A DNA stretch of 64,000 bases, taken from Eonycteris spelaea. Taxonomy: Eukaryota; Chordata; Mammalia; Chiroptera; Pteropodidae. Positions 1 to 13,015 of this stretch are shown here, piece by piece (the stretch's first letter is position 1; each line of letters starts with the position of its first letter). The notes under the pieces are model-generated. The model was not told the origin of the DNA. It was given only the letters and a program-made list of their open reading frames with translations, and made no database searches. The stretch spans positions 9,650,501-9,714,500 of the forward strand of contig PUFA01000021.1 in NCBI GenBank assembly GCA_003508835.1, in the 5' to 3' direction. The position numbers and the translations under genes are program-made.

Positions 1-3000
1 TGAACTGGGTGAGGGGGCGCAATTCAGCCCATCACAGACCCTACAGGACTGGTCATCTTCTGGCCCCTGGTAGTACTTGGGACCTGAACTTCTTTAGAAT
101 ATTCACTACTACCCTGAAGAATGATGGTGACCTCAAGGGTTTGACACACTGTTTGATACCACCAAAGGATACAGAATGTTTTAACCTTAGGAAAAAGTAC
201 AATAATATAAATATAATAATTTAGTATATTTATTATTACTATATAATAAACAAAAACCCAGATGGCCTTTAGGTAATAAATCATTTAGGCTAGCAGTCAC
301 AGAATCTTAGACCACCAATTGTGATAAATGACATCTCGGTACTTGCTAATTAGTTAAAACCTATAAAGCGATGTATTAATCTTTCATCACCTATTATTTA
401 AGCAGGCACTGTGCTCTGCTAAGAGAAAATGAACACTCTATCTTATTCAAAGAGTTCCTACTTTAGGATCTCAAAGATTTCAGATACGACGGGTTAAATA
501 TTTGAGTAGACCAGATATTAGCTGGGCTACTCCCACGCCTTTCTTAGATCTAGATCAGACCTATTCAAACTCCCTGTCCACCAGACACTGGGAAGTTCCA
601 TGCTGTTGCCAAAACTTCTGGACATTCCTGGTGTCACACTCCCAGTCTCTGCTTTTGGCGTCCAGCTTCTGCTGAATTTTTGTCCTCCATTCTATGTCTT
701 GCAGCTTCCTTTATCTTTTCCTTGGTGTCAACCCAAACATGAGACACAAGCTTTGATTATTTGCTCCTTCCATTAAAATACAACACACACGATGCAGCTG
801 TATGCAGTAGATTTCTGCTGGCAATTCAATGACAAGAAGGTTACCTTGCAGGGCTGCAGAGTGATTACCTTAAAATTGAATATTACCCTCCTCCCACTCT
901 TTAAATGTTTCTTGGGCATTTCTACCAGCTCTAATTCCATTCCTTCACTCTTTCTGCCAAGTCTCTTTCTGTTCTCTCCTTCTCCTTTACGTCTCTCCTC
1001 CCCTGCCTCCTTTCTCTGCTCTCCCCTACCTCACTCACTTCATCCATCTAACTCTTTCATTCAATAAGCAGAGCTGTTCAACTATCTATCTGTACTCTGC
1101 TTCCGATTATACCCTCAGGGCCTCACCTGCTACCCTAACTGGCATCAAGTATTTTTTTCTATACAAACACAGTTCCAACCCCAAAGTGAGCTGCTAGAGC
1201 TAAGTGGGAATGAGTTTTCTTAACTTGATACTTATACAAACCGATTGAATTTTGTTCATATGCCTCTAAACATTCTGTGAAATTTAGGAAAGATGTAACT
1301 GGTCATGTCTGTGAACGTTTGGACTCTGTCACAGCTGGACGTGACACTTTAAGGTGGTCTTGAGGGATGAAAGGTGGGAAGGAGGGGACTCCCCCCCCTC
1401 ATGAAAGGGCGGGAAGGAGGGGACTCCCCCCGCCCCACCATTTACTCAGTGGGAATGGCCTCAGGGATGAGGCGGGTACTCTTTGGAGCTGAGCAAAAGA
1501 ACCTGGAGGTAAAAGGAGTATGCAAGAAAGAAAAAGGCCGGTCCTAAATTTCTGATAGCCTGTGGCAGGTTTGAAGGTCAAAGCTTGAATGAGAGCTTTT
1601 CTTCCTTTCACCCTTAACAAAGAATTTTTCTACAAAGGCTACTACGGATCAGAGATCAAAAGCCAGAGACAGTTGGCTTTTTCAGAAGTTTCAATTCCTC
1701 CCTCCCAAACTGTAGCACCTCTACTCAGAGAACAGCAAGATGATGAGAGGGAAATTTCTTTTCTTTTTTTGCTTGTCTATCAAAAGGATAGACTTTCTCA
1801 TAATATGATAAGTCTCAGAATCTTTCCTGGGTTCTTTGTTTTAAAGGACAGGATTTTATTTTTTGAAAAAGCAAAATCATGACTCTCAAGAGAATGAACA
1901 CATGTCAAAGATGTTCTTTAACATAGTAATTAAATGAGGGTACTAATAAGATGTTACAGCTAGTTCAAAGGAAAATTCAAACCACACACCTATAGGCAGT
2001 CAGGAAAGATAAAATGAACTTAAAATAATAAATGCATAACTAGTCAATGTCAAAGGGCAATATTATCAGTTGTATTGCACTGAACACAATTCATTTGCAA
2101 TTCTGTAGACAAGAATCACTTCTATTCCTTTTACTTTTCTGCAACTTAGAAAGCTGTAAAATAGCTCAAAGATAATGAAAAGTGTATGCTCTTATAAAAT
2201 CATATAATCTGGATGTGTAGCTGGATAGGATACCCATTTGGTTTATTTATGTCTATCCATTCAAAGTCTTTCACTGTTTTTCTTCATTTTGGTAAATAGA
2301 CCATATGCGTTTACCCTGGTGAAATGTGAAGAAGTGGGGTTGCCTGACTTTGCTCCATTTCGGGGGAGTTTGCTTAACGTTTTCAACCACTAACTGATTG
2401 CCATGGAATGACACTTGCCTAGGAGAGGGTCTATCTCAATCTCTCTTCCGTAATCTCCTTCTGCAGAGAGTTTCTCCCCACGTGTATTTATGGTGTTCTG
2501 TCTCCTTTACTGTAATAGGAGCTTTTTCCTTAGGATTATAGATATTTCCTCCCTGAACTGTACCACTCCAGCCAGAGCCTTTCTCTGTCATTACTTCGGG
2601 CAGGTTACAAAAGCAAATTTAGATTAAATATATGCTCTAGAGGACTACTACAAATAACCTTTGATTTCATAATAGTTAGAAAGATGATGATCCATATTCA
2701 TTTTCAACGTTTCCAGAACACCATGAAACTGGAGGTAGAGCCATTACAAAATGAATAGAAAAGCCCTCCAATGATTCGAGAATCTTCTTGCTCTTTCTTT
2801 TACAATAGCAGCCCCAAATGTCAATCTAAAACATTTGAGTTTTATGCTGCGATCCCTAGATTGAGTATGTGTACTCAGAAGATGCAAAAGGTAATTCGAC
2901 TGGGAATGAGCAAACGTTTTAAAATTATTCGAGTTTTATCACTTTCACTAAAATTCAGTTTTTAATTTTACATATACTAAGTTGAAGTTGACTTTTTATT

Positions 3001-3330
3001 GGTGGACAGTTCTCTGGATTTTAACATGTATATCGATTAGTGTAACTATCACTATAATCAAAACACAGGACAGTTTCATCATCCCAAAACATGACACAAG
3101 GTGTGATGTTGTACTTCTAAATGTTTTCATGTGTGTATTATTTTGCAATATGCACAATATATTAACACAGTAATACATGTTCATAATTTTGGAATAAAAT
3201 AATCATATTTTAGAGGTACGTGCTCAAAATTTTTTTCCCTAACAGAGGCAAATGAACAAAAATGTTTGGAGACAATCTCTATAGATAGTAGTAATTTGGT
3301 ACTAAGATGTAACCTGATTTTTTTAAAGAT
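1..3330. other. intergenic, no gene seen
   Basis: AT-rich, apparently unique sequence on both strands. The reading frames are short and resemble no protein family I know. The stretch at 945-1,060 is pyrimidine-rich (CT-biased). A two-copy tandem repeat at 1,367-1,434 is listed separately. No RNA gene, CpG island or recognisable repeat of good quality is visible here. Confidence 0.6.
1367..1434. repeat. 34-bp tandem duplication
   Basis: Two adjacent near-identical 34-bp units (1,367-1,400 and 1,401-1,434) each start ATGAAAGG and contain GGGAAGGAGGGGACTCCCCCC. They differ at a few positions. Each unit carries a GGGGACTCCCC core, which resembles an NF-kappaB-type palindromic site. That reading is inference only. 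Confidence 0.85.
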
Positions 3331-3780
3331 GTTAACTGGGCAACTGAGCTGGCACTAGTGTGCAGAGAACCTGGAGGTTGGTGGACCAAATAGGAAACCA
3401 TTGCAGGTATTCAAGCATACATGCTGGAGGCCTTATTAGAGAAAGGCTGGCTGTAAGAGACTGCTCCCAGGTGGCGTGGGGAGGTGTTGGCAAATGCACG
3501 TAGACAAGAAGGAGACGGGTAAACTGAGCCTAGATTGCTGCATGGGAGGCAGAGTTGATACCGTTGATGGAGAACTTGACTGCAGAAGGCAGAGCTAGTT
3601 TGTGGGGTTCAGGGATAATGATCCATGTTGGTTCTATTAAATTTAAAAGAAACCGATTGAAGCGACATGAACAGTGTGGAACGGTGAAGGTTTGGGGTGC
3701 ACACTGGGGTCACCCCTGGATGATTCTTATAGCCAGTTGGAGCCAGTTAGAAGATACGTGGGCCTATTTCCTATCTGACA
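3331..3780 (+). repeat. probable ancient interspersed repeat, family uncertain
   Basis: The wording (ggaggttggtggacc, ggaaaccattgcaggtattcaag, and a later gagaacttgactgcagaag) resembles an old, highly diverged mammalian repeat that also seems present at about 10,880-11,060. I cannot name the family from memory. It could be a LINE or LTR relic. The longest frame (3,555-3,785) has no recognisable protein content. Confidence 0.35.
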
Positions 3781-3839
3781 TGTAGGAGGCCTCATCTCAC
3801 CTCCAGGATTTAAAATGCTTCAAAAGGAACCCTTCTTTT

Positions 3840-4165
3840 TAAAATTATTTATTATTTTTAATGTTTATTTTTTAAATTGAGATATAACTGACATACAACA
3901 TTGTATTAGTTTTATATAATGACGTGATAAATGTATATAGTGCGAATTAATCACCACAAGTATAGTTAACACCCACCACCACACATAATTACAAATTTTT
4001 TCCCTGTGATGAGAACTTGTAAGATCTACCCTCTTAGCAACGTTCAAGTTTACAATAGTCTTATTACAATACAGTATGAGTCACCACGCTTTAGGTTATA
4101 TCCCCAGAACTTAACTTGTCTTACAACTAGAAGTTCGTATCTTTTGACCACCTTTACTAACAGGG
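3840..4165 (-). repeat. L1 LINE 3' end
   Basis: This is the reverse complement of an L1MA-like 3' UTR. The plus strand begins with an A/T-rich tract and then reads ttgagatataactgacatac, followed by the typical caccacaagtatagttaac, the gatgagaacttgtaagatct block and the tatccccagaactta block. It is a 3'-truncated dead copy with no ORF2 content. The divergence indicates an old insertion. Confidence 0.85.
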
Positions 4166-7129
4166 ACACTTCTTAATCCTCCAGAAAAGTTATAGTTCAG
4201 ACTTCGGCCAATTAAACCTCAGGGGTATTCTCAGCTGGAAAACAGCTTGGCTGGCGGTGAAGAACCACCAGGAACCAGCGGCATCTTTCTGTCTTAACTC
4301 CTTCGCTACCGAAAGCCCAGCAGGACTGGAGGAAAGGCAGGAGAGGAGGGGTGTGAAGACAAGGCGGGGGGGGAAAGGTGGGGTGCGTTTCTCTGAGCAG
4401 ATGCCCCTTTACGGTTACAACTTGGGCCCGGATCTGAGGCTGTCATGGGCAAAATTAAAAAAAAAAAAAAAAAGCCAAAATAAACCCAAGTAAAAGCTAA
4501 CGTTCATCCGTTGCAGAACTTTAGATAGGTCTTCATTATGATCCGATAGCATTTCCGATAGTTTGCTCTGGTGGCTGTTTTGAGGGGTGGTCTCACAAGT
4601 TGCAGGGGAGGCTTATACCCCAAAAAGTATGCAAGAAAATATTAGAAGAAAATTGGAAGCAGATGTGCTCTTTAATCTGAAAGAAAAAAGGAAGACAGTA
4701 AACTTTGCTATATTTAATATGTTATTTCAGAGAGTGGTACATGTGTGTAATTTATAAATAAATTTGGAAATGCCTGTTCAGAAATATTTTACTGACAGGG
4801 ACACAATTATGGTCTTTTTTTTTTTTTACTTTAAAATAAACGTAAGACCCTTCCGGATTTCCTTTTTTTGTCCGTGGGGGTGGGAGGTGAGGCAGTTGGA
4901 AAGAAAGAGGAAGAGGCAGATGCCAGTGTCATTCAGGATTTGCTGACTGATGGTTTATGAGTGAATCTTAGATCAAACCTTTGCCCCTCAGTGGAGGACA
5001 TAGTGCCTTTCCAGTACTTCAGGAGAGCTGCCATCGTTTCTGTTATGGCATTGGAATCTAGTTGTTTATCAGCCATTTTCCTACCAGTCTTTTGGAGTTG
5101 TATTCCTAACAATTTAGCAAATGCTAAATAAGTGTAGCCATGGGCATACTACATTAAATGTTTTAATAACTCAAAAAATGGAAGAGGTACACATTTTGAA
5201 CAAGAGAGTGTTCCAAATCATGGTAGGCACTCTTACTCCTCGCTTCAAGAATGAAATAAGAACGCACCATGACATGCTATACGATTAAGGTGGTTAAAAC
5301 TGATCTTGTGATTCTTCTGCATTACAGGTTGAAAATTGCTGGGGTCAGTCGTTTGTTAATGCTTGCTATTTGAAATTTATATGGTGATTAAGAACACTAT
5401 TAAATACTCACATTTTTCAAACTGCAAGTAAAAGAGTCCAGATGAATCATAAAAGTTATTTTTTCCCTACGAAATGCAAGAGTCAAAATTAACCATAAAA
5501 GCTATTTTCAAAGCATTTCCTTTTGGATACCTAAGGAATGCTGACTATTCAACAAACAGTAGTTGCATAAAGAAGATTTTTGGTCCCATGATCTGGCTGA
5601 AACTTTGCACGAACAGCTGCTTATCTCATGAATGGAATTTCCTGTTAATATTCTTGCAGGCTAATTGTTCATCAAAAGTATAACAAATGTCAACAAATAT
5701 CCCAAATGTGTTACGTTTTATATTGAAGAGACAGCAGAAATAGTTCAGATGTTTGACTTGATTGTGCTTAAAAGGCAGCAACACAAGCTTTAGCTTTTGT
5801 CACAAACTACCCTTGACGGGATTAAAGTTTTTCAGAGAAACTGGTTGGGTTAAATGCCCTTTCTTTATAATTTACAGCAACAATGGCTTAAGATAAGACA
5901 AGCTAAGAGAAGGAACAAAATTGTAACTTCAAACATCGTTATTATAAAGGAACTTTTTTTTTTTTTTGGTGAATGGATTTCATATAGTTTTCATCCCAAC
6001 TACATATGGAAATAAATTTTTTAAAAATAAAAACGCTTCAGATGGACTCTTACATTTCTTGGCAGTAACCACAAAGACATGTACTTTTTCCTGTGAGACG
6101 CGAGGTGCTTAGGGTGGAGGACCCAGCGGTGGGAGGTCACCTCGCCTGGAACCAGTGTTCAGATTAGAGGCAGGAATTTCATGTCTCTAGAAACTTACTG
6201 GAACACAGGACACAGATTTTTAAAAAGCATTTCCAATTTTTTTTTTCCTTCTGGTAAAATAAGCTTTTTGCACTAAGATGCAAATTGAGGAGCTGTTTTA
6301 GGAAGCTTCTCAAGAAGGAAATTTTAGTACAGCCTTCTGACCTCCTTCATACTATTAACTGTGCTTGATTTTTTTTTTTTTTTTTTTTTTGCCTTCGCCC
6401 TAACAAACTCAGAGTGCCTAAGAGCTAGATAATAAGTACGAGTCTTTCCCAGTCTCCTCCAGCTGGTATCAGTCTTTATTCCTCTTCAGACACAGTGAGA
6501 ATGAAGTTGGGTTTCTAGAAACCAGAAGTCCTTTCTCATCCGTTGGCATTTTCTCTTAGGAGGAGGATACCTTTGCAGGCATGAGACCCATTTCTGGGTT
6601 ATAAGGAAGGAAGTCTGATTACTCCCACCTCTGCTATCTTGTATATTTCTGTATCTTTGTAGCCATTAACTCTCTCTCCTGGACACTCGTGCTTAACCCG
6701 AAGAAGCTCCCCGTCCTTGACTATCAGCACCCACACTCCCTTCTCACCCTTGGAAGAAGACTTGGCGAGTGAGTGAATACATAGGGTGTCATTACCCACA
6801 GGTTACTGTCTGTAACCAATGCTCTGTGTTTATACACAGTGTTTTTTATAGTTCTGTATAGCTCAGTTATCTGGATTAATAACAAATTCTTAAAAGAATG
6901 CTGTATAATAATATCATATATTCATGAATTTAACAAACATTTAGTGACCATCCCTTCCCATATGCTCTGCTATAAGGAGGTCACATAGGGATAAGTAAGA
7001 CTTTCCTGCTCTAAGGTACATACTTGAAATAAGGAGATGACATAAGGAAAGTGTTAACAAACTATGCAAGAGCCAAATCTGTTCTTGTCGTTCCCGCTAG
7101 CTAAGAATATGAAGAATTATAAAAAAAGA
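4166..7129. other. intergenic, no gene seen
   Basis: Mostly AT-rich unique sequence with homopolymer tracts: A-run near 4,456-4,473, T-runs near 4,818, 5,957 and 6,369-6,390. Short frames show no recognisable domains. The T-runs may be the remains of retroelement tails, but I see no flanking element I can name. Confidence 0.5.
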
Positions 7130-7212
7130 ACAGTATGTGATAGAGATATAGGTGACTTGCAAAGCCTAAAATATTTATCTGATCCTTTGCAGCGAAAGTT
7201 TGCCGACTCTTG
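7130..7212. repeat. hAT-like MER element, terminal fragment
   Basis: The text 'gcctaaaatatttatctgatcctttgcagcgaaagtttgccgactcttga' is one end of the mammalian DNA-transposon family whose terminus reads 'agtttgccgacccctg'. Two longer copies in the same orientation occur at 11,595-11,806 and 31,824-32,030. The assignment to hAT is from memory of the family style. Confidence 0.65.
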
Positions 7213-7918
7213 ACATAAAGGACTAGAATTCAAGCAGAACTCTAAATGCTTTATTTTGCATGCAGGTCTTATCAGGAATGCTCAGAAGGCTATAGGAATC
7301 CACAGTTGGGACTGCTACTCTCCACCGATGGAATCCAAAGGACTATGGATAGAGGAGGTGAACCTTAAAGAACAGGTGACATTTCAATGAAAGGAAATTG
7401 GAGAAAAGGCATATTCAGGGGGCGGGACAGGGAGAGAGCTAGCGAGTCAGTTAGTGCTTGTGAGCCTATATAGCTGCACCCTGGACTCCCTTGGGAGCTT
7501 TCAAACGATCTTGAGGCCAGCCCAATGGGAACAAACACACCTGACTGTATATCATGTGGGAACATAACCACACGGAAAAAGAAGGATTTCAACTGACTTT
7601 TGAACTCAGTACTCTCACCGGACATTCCTAATGGGAAAGATAAAGATAAAAAAAAAAATGCAAAGAAATCTTCAACTCCTCTCAGTTGTTTTATTGTTCA
7701 TAGTCACACTGGCATGGTGACTTTGATACTATCTTATTTGTATGATGAGATAAAGCAAATCAGTATGTTCATTTTTTTAAGAATCATGATTCTGGTAAAA
7801 GGGAAAAAGAATACAAATTAGAAAATCCAAGAAGCTAAGAGGGTTAAATTATAATTGGAAATATTGGTATGCATTCATGATTTATATACATGTATGTGTC
7901 TTAGTTCTTGATTAAAGT

Positions 7919-7950
7919 TGTGTGTGTGTGTGTCTGTCTGTCTGTCTGTG
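7919..7950. repeat. (TG)n(TCTG)n microsatellite
   Basis: A short TG run passes into four TCTG units. It is a simple sequence repeat with no gene nearby. Confidence 0.95.
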
Positions 7951-8420
7951 TTGACACCTCAGTAGCCATGACTGAGTTTCTAAATATAATTTAATGGGAT
8001 TTATCCTTTTGGAGAAATGGCGAATTCTAGGCCTGGTTCAGGGAAGTTCAAGGTGAGATAGGTCTCTTACTGTGCCAGAAAGGAAAAAATGGTAAAGGCT
8101 AATGAAGTCATGTCAAAAGTTCGTAGGACCAGTTTGACAGCATTCTCATTAGGCAAATTTGGAACATTTTGAGAATAAAAAAAATGATAAATGTTATTGA
8201 ATGTAAAATATGGGATTGATAAAAATTCTTAAGTCCATAGTTAGAGAAAAAAATAGCAAGAAATAGAGAAAGGAAAAAGAACACCTTGCTTGCCCACTGC
8301 TGGAAGTGGCTACTATAAAAACTCTTTACTCTGAAATTGGTACTTAATCAAAAAGAATTAGCATTTGCTCAGTTTTTATAATAAGAGCTATAGTCCATCT
8401 CAAGTTGATAAGAAAATCTC

Positions 8421-9118
8421 ACCGCCCCCCCCCCCCCGCTCCATGGGAGATCGCCAGCTAAGAAATATAATGTATGACAGGATTTTAAAAACCTGGCAAT
8501 GTATCCAAAAATACAGACACTATGGAAAAGAATTTAGCTGTTTTTTTTTTCTATATAAAGTAAATGAGTATTTACTAAACAGCCCAGAAATCCTATTCCT
8601 AAGTATTTACCCAAGTGAAATGGAAACTTATGTTAACACGAAGACTTGGACGAGAAAGTTTTTATGGCTTTATTCACAATTGCCCCAAACTGTAAACCAA
8701 AATGTTCCTCAACTTGGGATCAACAAACTAACACACTCTTACGATGGACTTTCATCCAGCGACAGGAAGGAAAGAAGCACTAATATGTCTAAGGACATAG
8801 TTGGATTGCAAACACATTTTGCTAAGTGAAAGAAGCCAAACTCAAAAGGCTACACAATGTATGATTTCAAGCATGTGACTTTCTGGAAAAGACAAATCTA
8901 AAGGGATAGAAAGCACACTAGTGGTTGCCAGGGGGTGGGGTTGTGGGAGATGTTGACAATCACAGGATTTGGAGGAATTTTTGGGGGGTGGTGGAACTAC
9001 TCTATAGCTTAGTGGTTGTAGTGATTGCATGAATGTATGCGTATATTCATCAAGATCCTCAAAACTGTATAGAAAAACTATATGTGAATTATGACTTACT
9101 GTAAAAGTAAATTTAAAA
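8421..9118 (+). repeat. L1 LINE 3' end (old L1M type)
   Basis: After a C-homopolymer (8,424-8,437) the sequence follows the terminal part of an old L1. Diagnostic blocks are tatttacccaagtgaaatgg, tttattcacaattgcc, aatgttcctcaacttggga, gctaagtgaaagaagccaaactcaaaaggctac, a 'tggttgccaggggtgggg' segment and a closing tgaattatgacttactgtaaaag. The frame open over 8,365-8,829 is a by-product of this repeat and is not a host gene. Homology is recalled, not computed. Confidence 0.9.
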
Positions 9119-9562
9119 AATGACCATTCTGCAACTTCCAACCAAGTAATTCTTTCAGGCAAGGGTTATCAATGGATATTCAGGCTAATAGATGGAATTT
9201 TATTGGTGCCAGAATACTGCCTCACAGATTCCTTGCTAATTCCAAATAGAAAAATGTGTTTTAATGGAGAGATATGACGATCACCCCCTTAATCAAGAGG
9301 TCAAAGTCCGCATTGCTAATAGTATGACAACCTGACATCATATGCTACCTGGTGTGAGATAAAGTACACATCTGCTATAAATCACACTTGCCCCAAATGC
9401 TTGATTTGAGTCTAGCCTCTTTCAACTTAAATTTTAGTTTAGGACTTACAAGGAATAGGCATATAAGTTAAGTGATATCAAGAATTGATGATTAGACCAA
9501 TGTAGATTGTAGCCTATTCTACAAGACAGCTGGCCTGGTTGCTTTAAAAGTCAGTGTAATTT

Positions 9563-9598
9563 AATGAATGAATGAGTGAATGAATGAATGAATAAATA
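9563..9598. repeat. (GAAT)n microsatellite
   Basis: About nine tetranucleotide units of AATG/GAAT, interrupted once by GAGTGAAT. Confidence 0.95.
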
Positions 9599-9870
9599 GG
9601 AACATGATAAACTAAAGAATATTAACAAGTAAATTTTATGTGTGAAATTTGGATGCTTATGTTTAAAAAGAGTAAAAAAGATTTTTTGAAACAATAAAGG
9701 AGATGTAAATATGGGATGGATATTAGAAAATTGCTGTTATTTTCTTAAACATGATAATAATATTGTGTTTCTGGAGGACCGTGCCCTTATTTTCGGATAC
9801 TTCTATGTTTAAGTACTTAGATGTCAAATGTCATATCTGCAAATTATCTTCGAATAGTTCAGAGTTCAGT

Positions 9871-9912
9871 CTATCTACCTATCATCTGTCTGTCTGTCTA
9901 TCATCTATCATA
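9871..9912. repeat. (TCTA)/(TCTG) imperfect microsatellite
   Basis: Imperfect TCTA and TCTG tetramers, mixed with ATCATCTATC. Confidence 0.85.
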
Positions 9913-10394
9913 TCGCAAAATATTCACAATTATAATGGGTCCACACATTTTCGCATTTCCAAGTATTATTTATTCAACTCTTCTTGATGTTTAAAATTTT
10001 TGTAAAGAAAAGTAGGGAAAAATTAATACCAGATCCTACTCAAGACTAAATAAATCAGTATATCTTGGGGACAGGACTAAGCTATAGCATTTTTAAAAGC
10101 TCTCCAGATGATTTAAAAAAAACCCATAAAACATAAAATGGCCATTTTATTGGGCTCCTGGATATTGTTGGCCAGAAATTCAGAGAGCAAAGAAAAGATG
10201 ACTTATCTGTCTTTCCCCATGTCTGGGGCTTCAGCTGAGATATCTTGGCATCATTTGGACACATCTTCACACACGGTGGTTGAGCCTGGCTGTTGGCTCG
10301 AATCTTAGCTGGGCAGTCAGCCAGCACACCTCCATGTGGTCTTTCCATGTGGTCTCTCTGTATGGCCTCCAGGTGATTTTAATGTGAAGTCAGC

Positions 10395-10550
10395 ATTTAC
10401 CCAAACTCGAACGATCATAAGAATTATCTGAAGCATTTATTGAAATCCAAATTCCCTGGCTTTGTTCCTGGGTCTGGGATGGGGACTATTAATATTTCCA
10501 GTTAAAAGCCACCCGGGTGAGTCTAGTGGAGAAGCAGGTTTGGAAAGCAT
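10395..10550. repeat. MER5-like DNA transposon fragment
   Basis: The blocks 'ataagaattatctgaagcatttattgaaatcc', 'aattccctggc' and 'ggtgagtctagtggagaagcaggtttgga' follow the layout of mammalian MER5-type (hAT-Charlie) elements: 'gaatcacctg... cagattcctgggcc... gtgattct'. It is degraded and has no coding capacity. The stretch at about 10,140-10,380 upstream may be another old element, but I cannot name it. Confidence 0.5.
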
Positions 10551-10879
10551 CTAGGACATCGGCCTTGTTGTTCTTTTAAGGCCCCAGATCTGTCCAGACA
10601 TCAAGTCCCAAGATACCGCAGATGAGAGCAAATGTCATATTCTACGGCCTTATTTTTGAAACTTTGTTCCAGTTTCCTGCTTTGATTTCCAGATTGTCTT
10701 GCTGCTTCCAGTTTTGTCCTTCTCTTGGCTATGATTATGGTTCTCCCATGGTTATGTGGTTTTTGTTGTTTTCGTTGAAACAAGTTTCTAATTTGACTAA
10801 ATTCTTGGAACTTCTTTCAAAACACGATAATGTGGGTATAGAAAATGGATGAATTTGAGATAAACTGAGAGAGAAGAAA

Positions 10880-11060
10880 ACAAGGCTAGGTCGTACTGGG
10901 CCTTGGATGCCAAGCTGAGAAGTTTGGCCTTAACTCGATATGCAGTAGTAATCCAGAGAGTTTCTTAATTATGAGAACAAAAGAATCAGAGCTGATTCGA
11001 GCAATGAGAACTTTGAGGCATGGAGAACAGGTCAGGGCTGGGAGAAAAGTTAAGGGGTAT
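10880..11060 (+). repeat. ancient interspersed repeat, family uncertain
   Basis: The segment 'gggccttggatgccaagctgagaagtttggcctt' followed by 'gaacaggtcagggctgggag' resembles an old mammalian repeat in which 'ggccttg...taaggagtttgg' recurs. It may be the same family as 3,331-3,780. It has no coding content. Confidence 0.4.
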
Positions 11061-11594
11061 TTACCAAGATGGTGAAAATCTCAATGTTCAGGAAATAATG
11101 GGACATATTTTTAAATCCCTTATAGAGCATTATCAAATTCTCTGGCATTGCCATTGGCTTATAACAAACATTTTATCCTTATGAAAGATGACACTGCTGA
11201 CTTATAAGCCACGCTTTGGGTTGGTTCTAGGCTAGTCACATGCATTTGAGGTGGTCAAAAGGGGTCATGCTCTCCTACTTGTTTCATTGTCCTCTTGACC
11301 AGAGAACTAAAGCTGAGCTTGCTTTGGATCTGTGGGCCTTCATCTCAGTAGCATGATTTTTCCAGCTAAACTGAGCCCCCACTATCATAATCTAAAGCCA
11401 TGGAAGACCTTCGATAGCCAAATTAGAACCGGAGAAATGGATTATTTTCTGAAGAGGTTCCCATTGGTATCTGCTAAGTGATTTCTCAAATATAGTGGTG
11501 TTTTTTGTGTGTGTGTTTGTCTTTGCTAAAATTCTACCTAAACTTAATGAAGGTATAGTTCCTGCTAGTTATTTAGGAATAAGGAATAACGTCT

Positions 11595-11806
11595 CGGCAG
11601 GTTATCATAGTATAGCCCACAGCTGAATAGAGCCGAGTACCTGTTTTTGCAAGCAAAGTTTAACTGGAACATAGCTATACTCATTATTACATGTCCCCTA
11701 CAATGGCAGAGCTGAGTAGCTGCAACAGAGACTGTAAGGCCTGCAAACCCTCAAGCATTTACTTACTGTCTTGTCCCGTATGGTAAAAGTTTACCGACTC
11801 CTGACC
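11595..11806. repeat. hAT-like MER element, near full length
   Basis: The order of blocks is cctgtttttgcaagcaaagttt, aactggaacatagc, gcagagctgagtagctgcaacagagactgtaaggcctgcaa and gtaaaagtttaccgactcctgaccc. This is the non-autonomous DNA transposon whose copies also lie at 7,130 and 31,824, all in the same orientation. It cannot code for a transposase. Confidence 0.75.
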
Positions 11807-12061
11807 CCCGATCCAGGAGAATGACTTTCTCATCAGCTAGCTGGTCGTGAGGTCCTGTTCAGGATGCTGGAGGGAGGACAATGAGAGGAATGAAAACTTC
11901 TTTATCCATTTTCTTTTAAGTCAGGAAAGTCTAGCTGGGAGGAAAGAATTCGAATTTCCTTTTGCGTGTGTGTTCTTTGAAGCTTTTTCTCTCTCTTTTG
12001 TTTTTAGAAGGAACTCTTACTAGATTTATATTTGGCAGAACTACAATCAGGTCTCACCTAT

Positions 12062-12310
12062 GATTTGTGGTGTAGCAGTTAAACTCATGGGCTCTGGAGC
12101 CCGACTTGCACATGGGACGTTCACATCTCAGCAACGCCACTTGTTTCCTGTACAACCTTGGGCAAGGCATCTGACTGCTCCATGTGTCAGCCTCAACTGT
12201 AATAAGAGAACCCTCTGTCTATGGTCGTTGTGGGGAGGATCAAATGAATTAATGCATGGGATGACAAGAGCAGTAGCTGACTAAGTCAGCTCTGCAAACA
12301 TGAGCTCGTA
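12062..12310 (+). repeat. MIR SINE
   Basis: A tRNA-derived MIR in sense orientation: 'gtggtgtagcagttaaactcatgggctctggagcc' head, 'ccttgggcaaggcatctgactgctc' core and 'ggatcaaatgaattaatgcatggg' tail. This is an ancient mammalian SINE. Confidence 0.92.
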
Positions 12311-12484
12311 TTATATTGATTTGCCATAGGGTCATCTGCAGCCAACATTCTCTGATGAGACCACCAGCATTCTTCTTACCAGCGATGACTTATGGCCGGA
12401 CAAGAAACTATCATCCCTTTCAGGGCTCTCTGAAAATGTTTTCCAACCCCACTTTTATTACCCCATTTTTATTACCCTATTTTA

Positions 12485-12842
12485 CCTGGACCAGAAGAAT
12501 CAGCATTGCCTGAGAACTGAATAGAAATGTAAATTCTTGGGCCCCAACCAAGATTCACTGAATCAGAGACTCTAGGGATGAGGACAAATCATGGTGTGCT
12601 GATCGAGATTTAACATCTGGCTTCCCAGAGTCTGCGGATTCCCATGGTGTAAATTCTCCCACTGTGACTGATTTCAAGCCCCCGGTGTGATAATAGTGAA
12701 TGTGGAGTTGAGAAGAGATGCACATCATCAGCTCCCCCAAGCTGATAGGCGGAAACTGCTGAGCACGTTGCTGGCCCAGGGATCTGGGTTTTAACGAGCT
12801 ATCTGGATGATTCTGACACATGCTGAAATTTGAGAACTATTG
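12485..12842 (-). repeat. MER5A-type DNA transposon, interrupted
   Basis: The left part 'atagaaatgtaaattcttgggccccaacc...actgaatcagagactctaggg' and right part 'gggatctgggttttaacgagctatctggatgattctgacacatgctgaaatttgagaac' belong to one MER5A-type element. About 190 bp between them (roughly 12,587-12,775) do not match my memory of the family, so they are either an insertion or a longer relative. Confidence 0.7.
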
Positions 12843-12887
12843 CTCCAACTGATCCCCAAAGAGCTTACTCATCTAGAGGTCTGGAGA

Positions 12888-13015
12888 AGCGTGGCAGCGT
12901 GCCTGGGCTCTGGCAGTAAAATATCTGGGCGCCAATCCCACTCTGCCATGTCCTGACCTTAGGCAAACGCCTGGCATACAGTTCAGCATAAACACACATT
13001 AGTTGTTATTGTTAC
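12888..13015 (+). repeat. MIR SINE, internally deleted
   Basis: 'ggcagcgtgcctgggctctggcag' and 'ccactctgccatgtcctgacctt' are followed directly by the MIR 3' tail 'ggcatacagttcagcataaac...gttgttattgttac'. The core between the halves is shortened. Confidence 0.8.

Noticed and set aside
8365..8829. 154-codon open frame on the plus strand
   Set aside because: It is translated L1 3' sequence, not a host gene.
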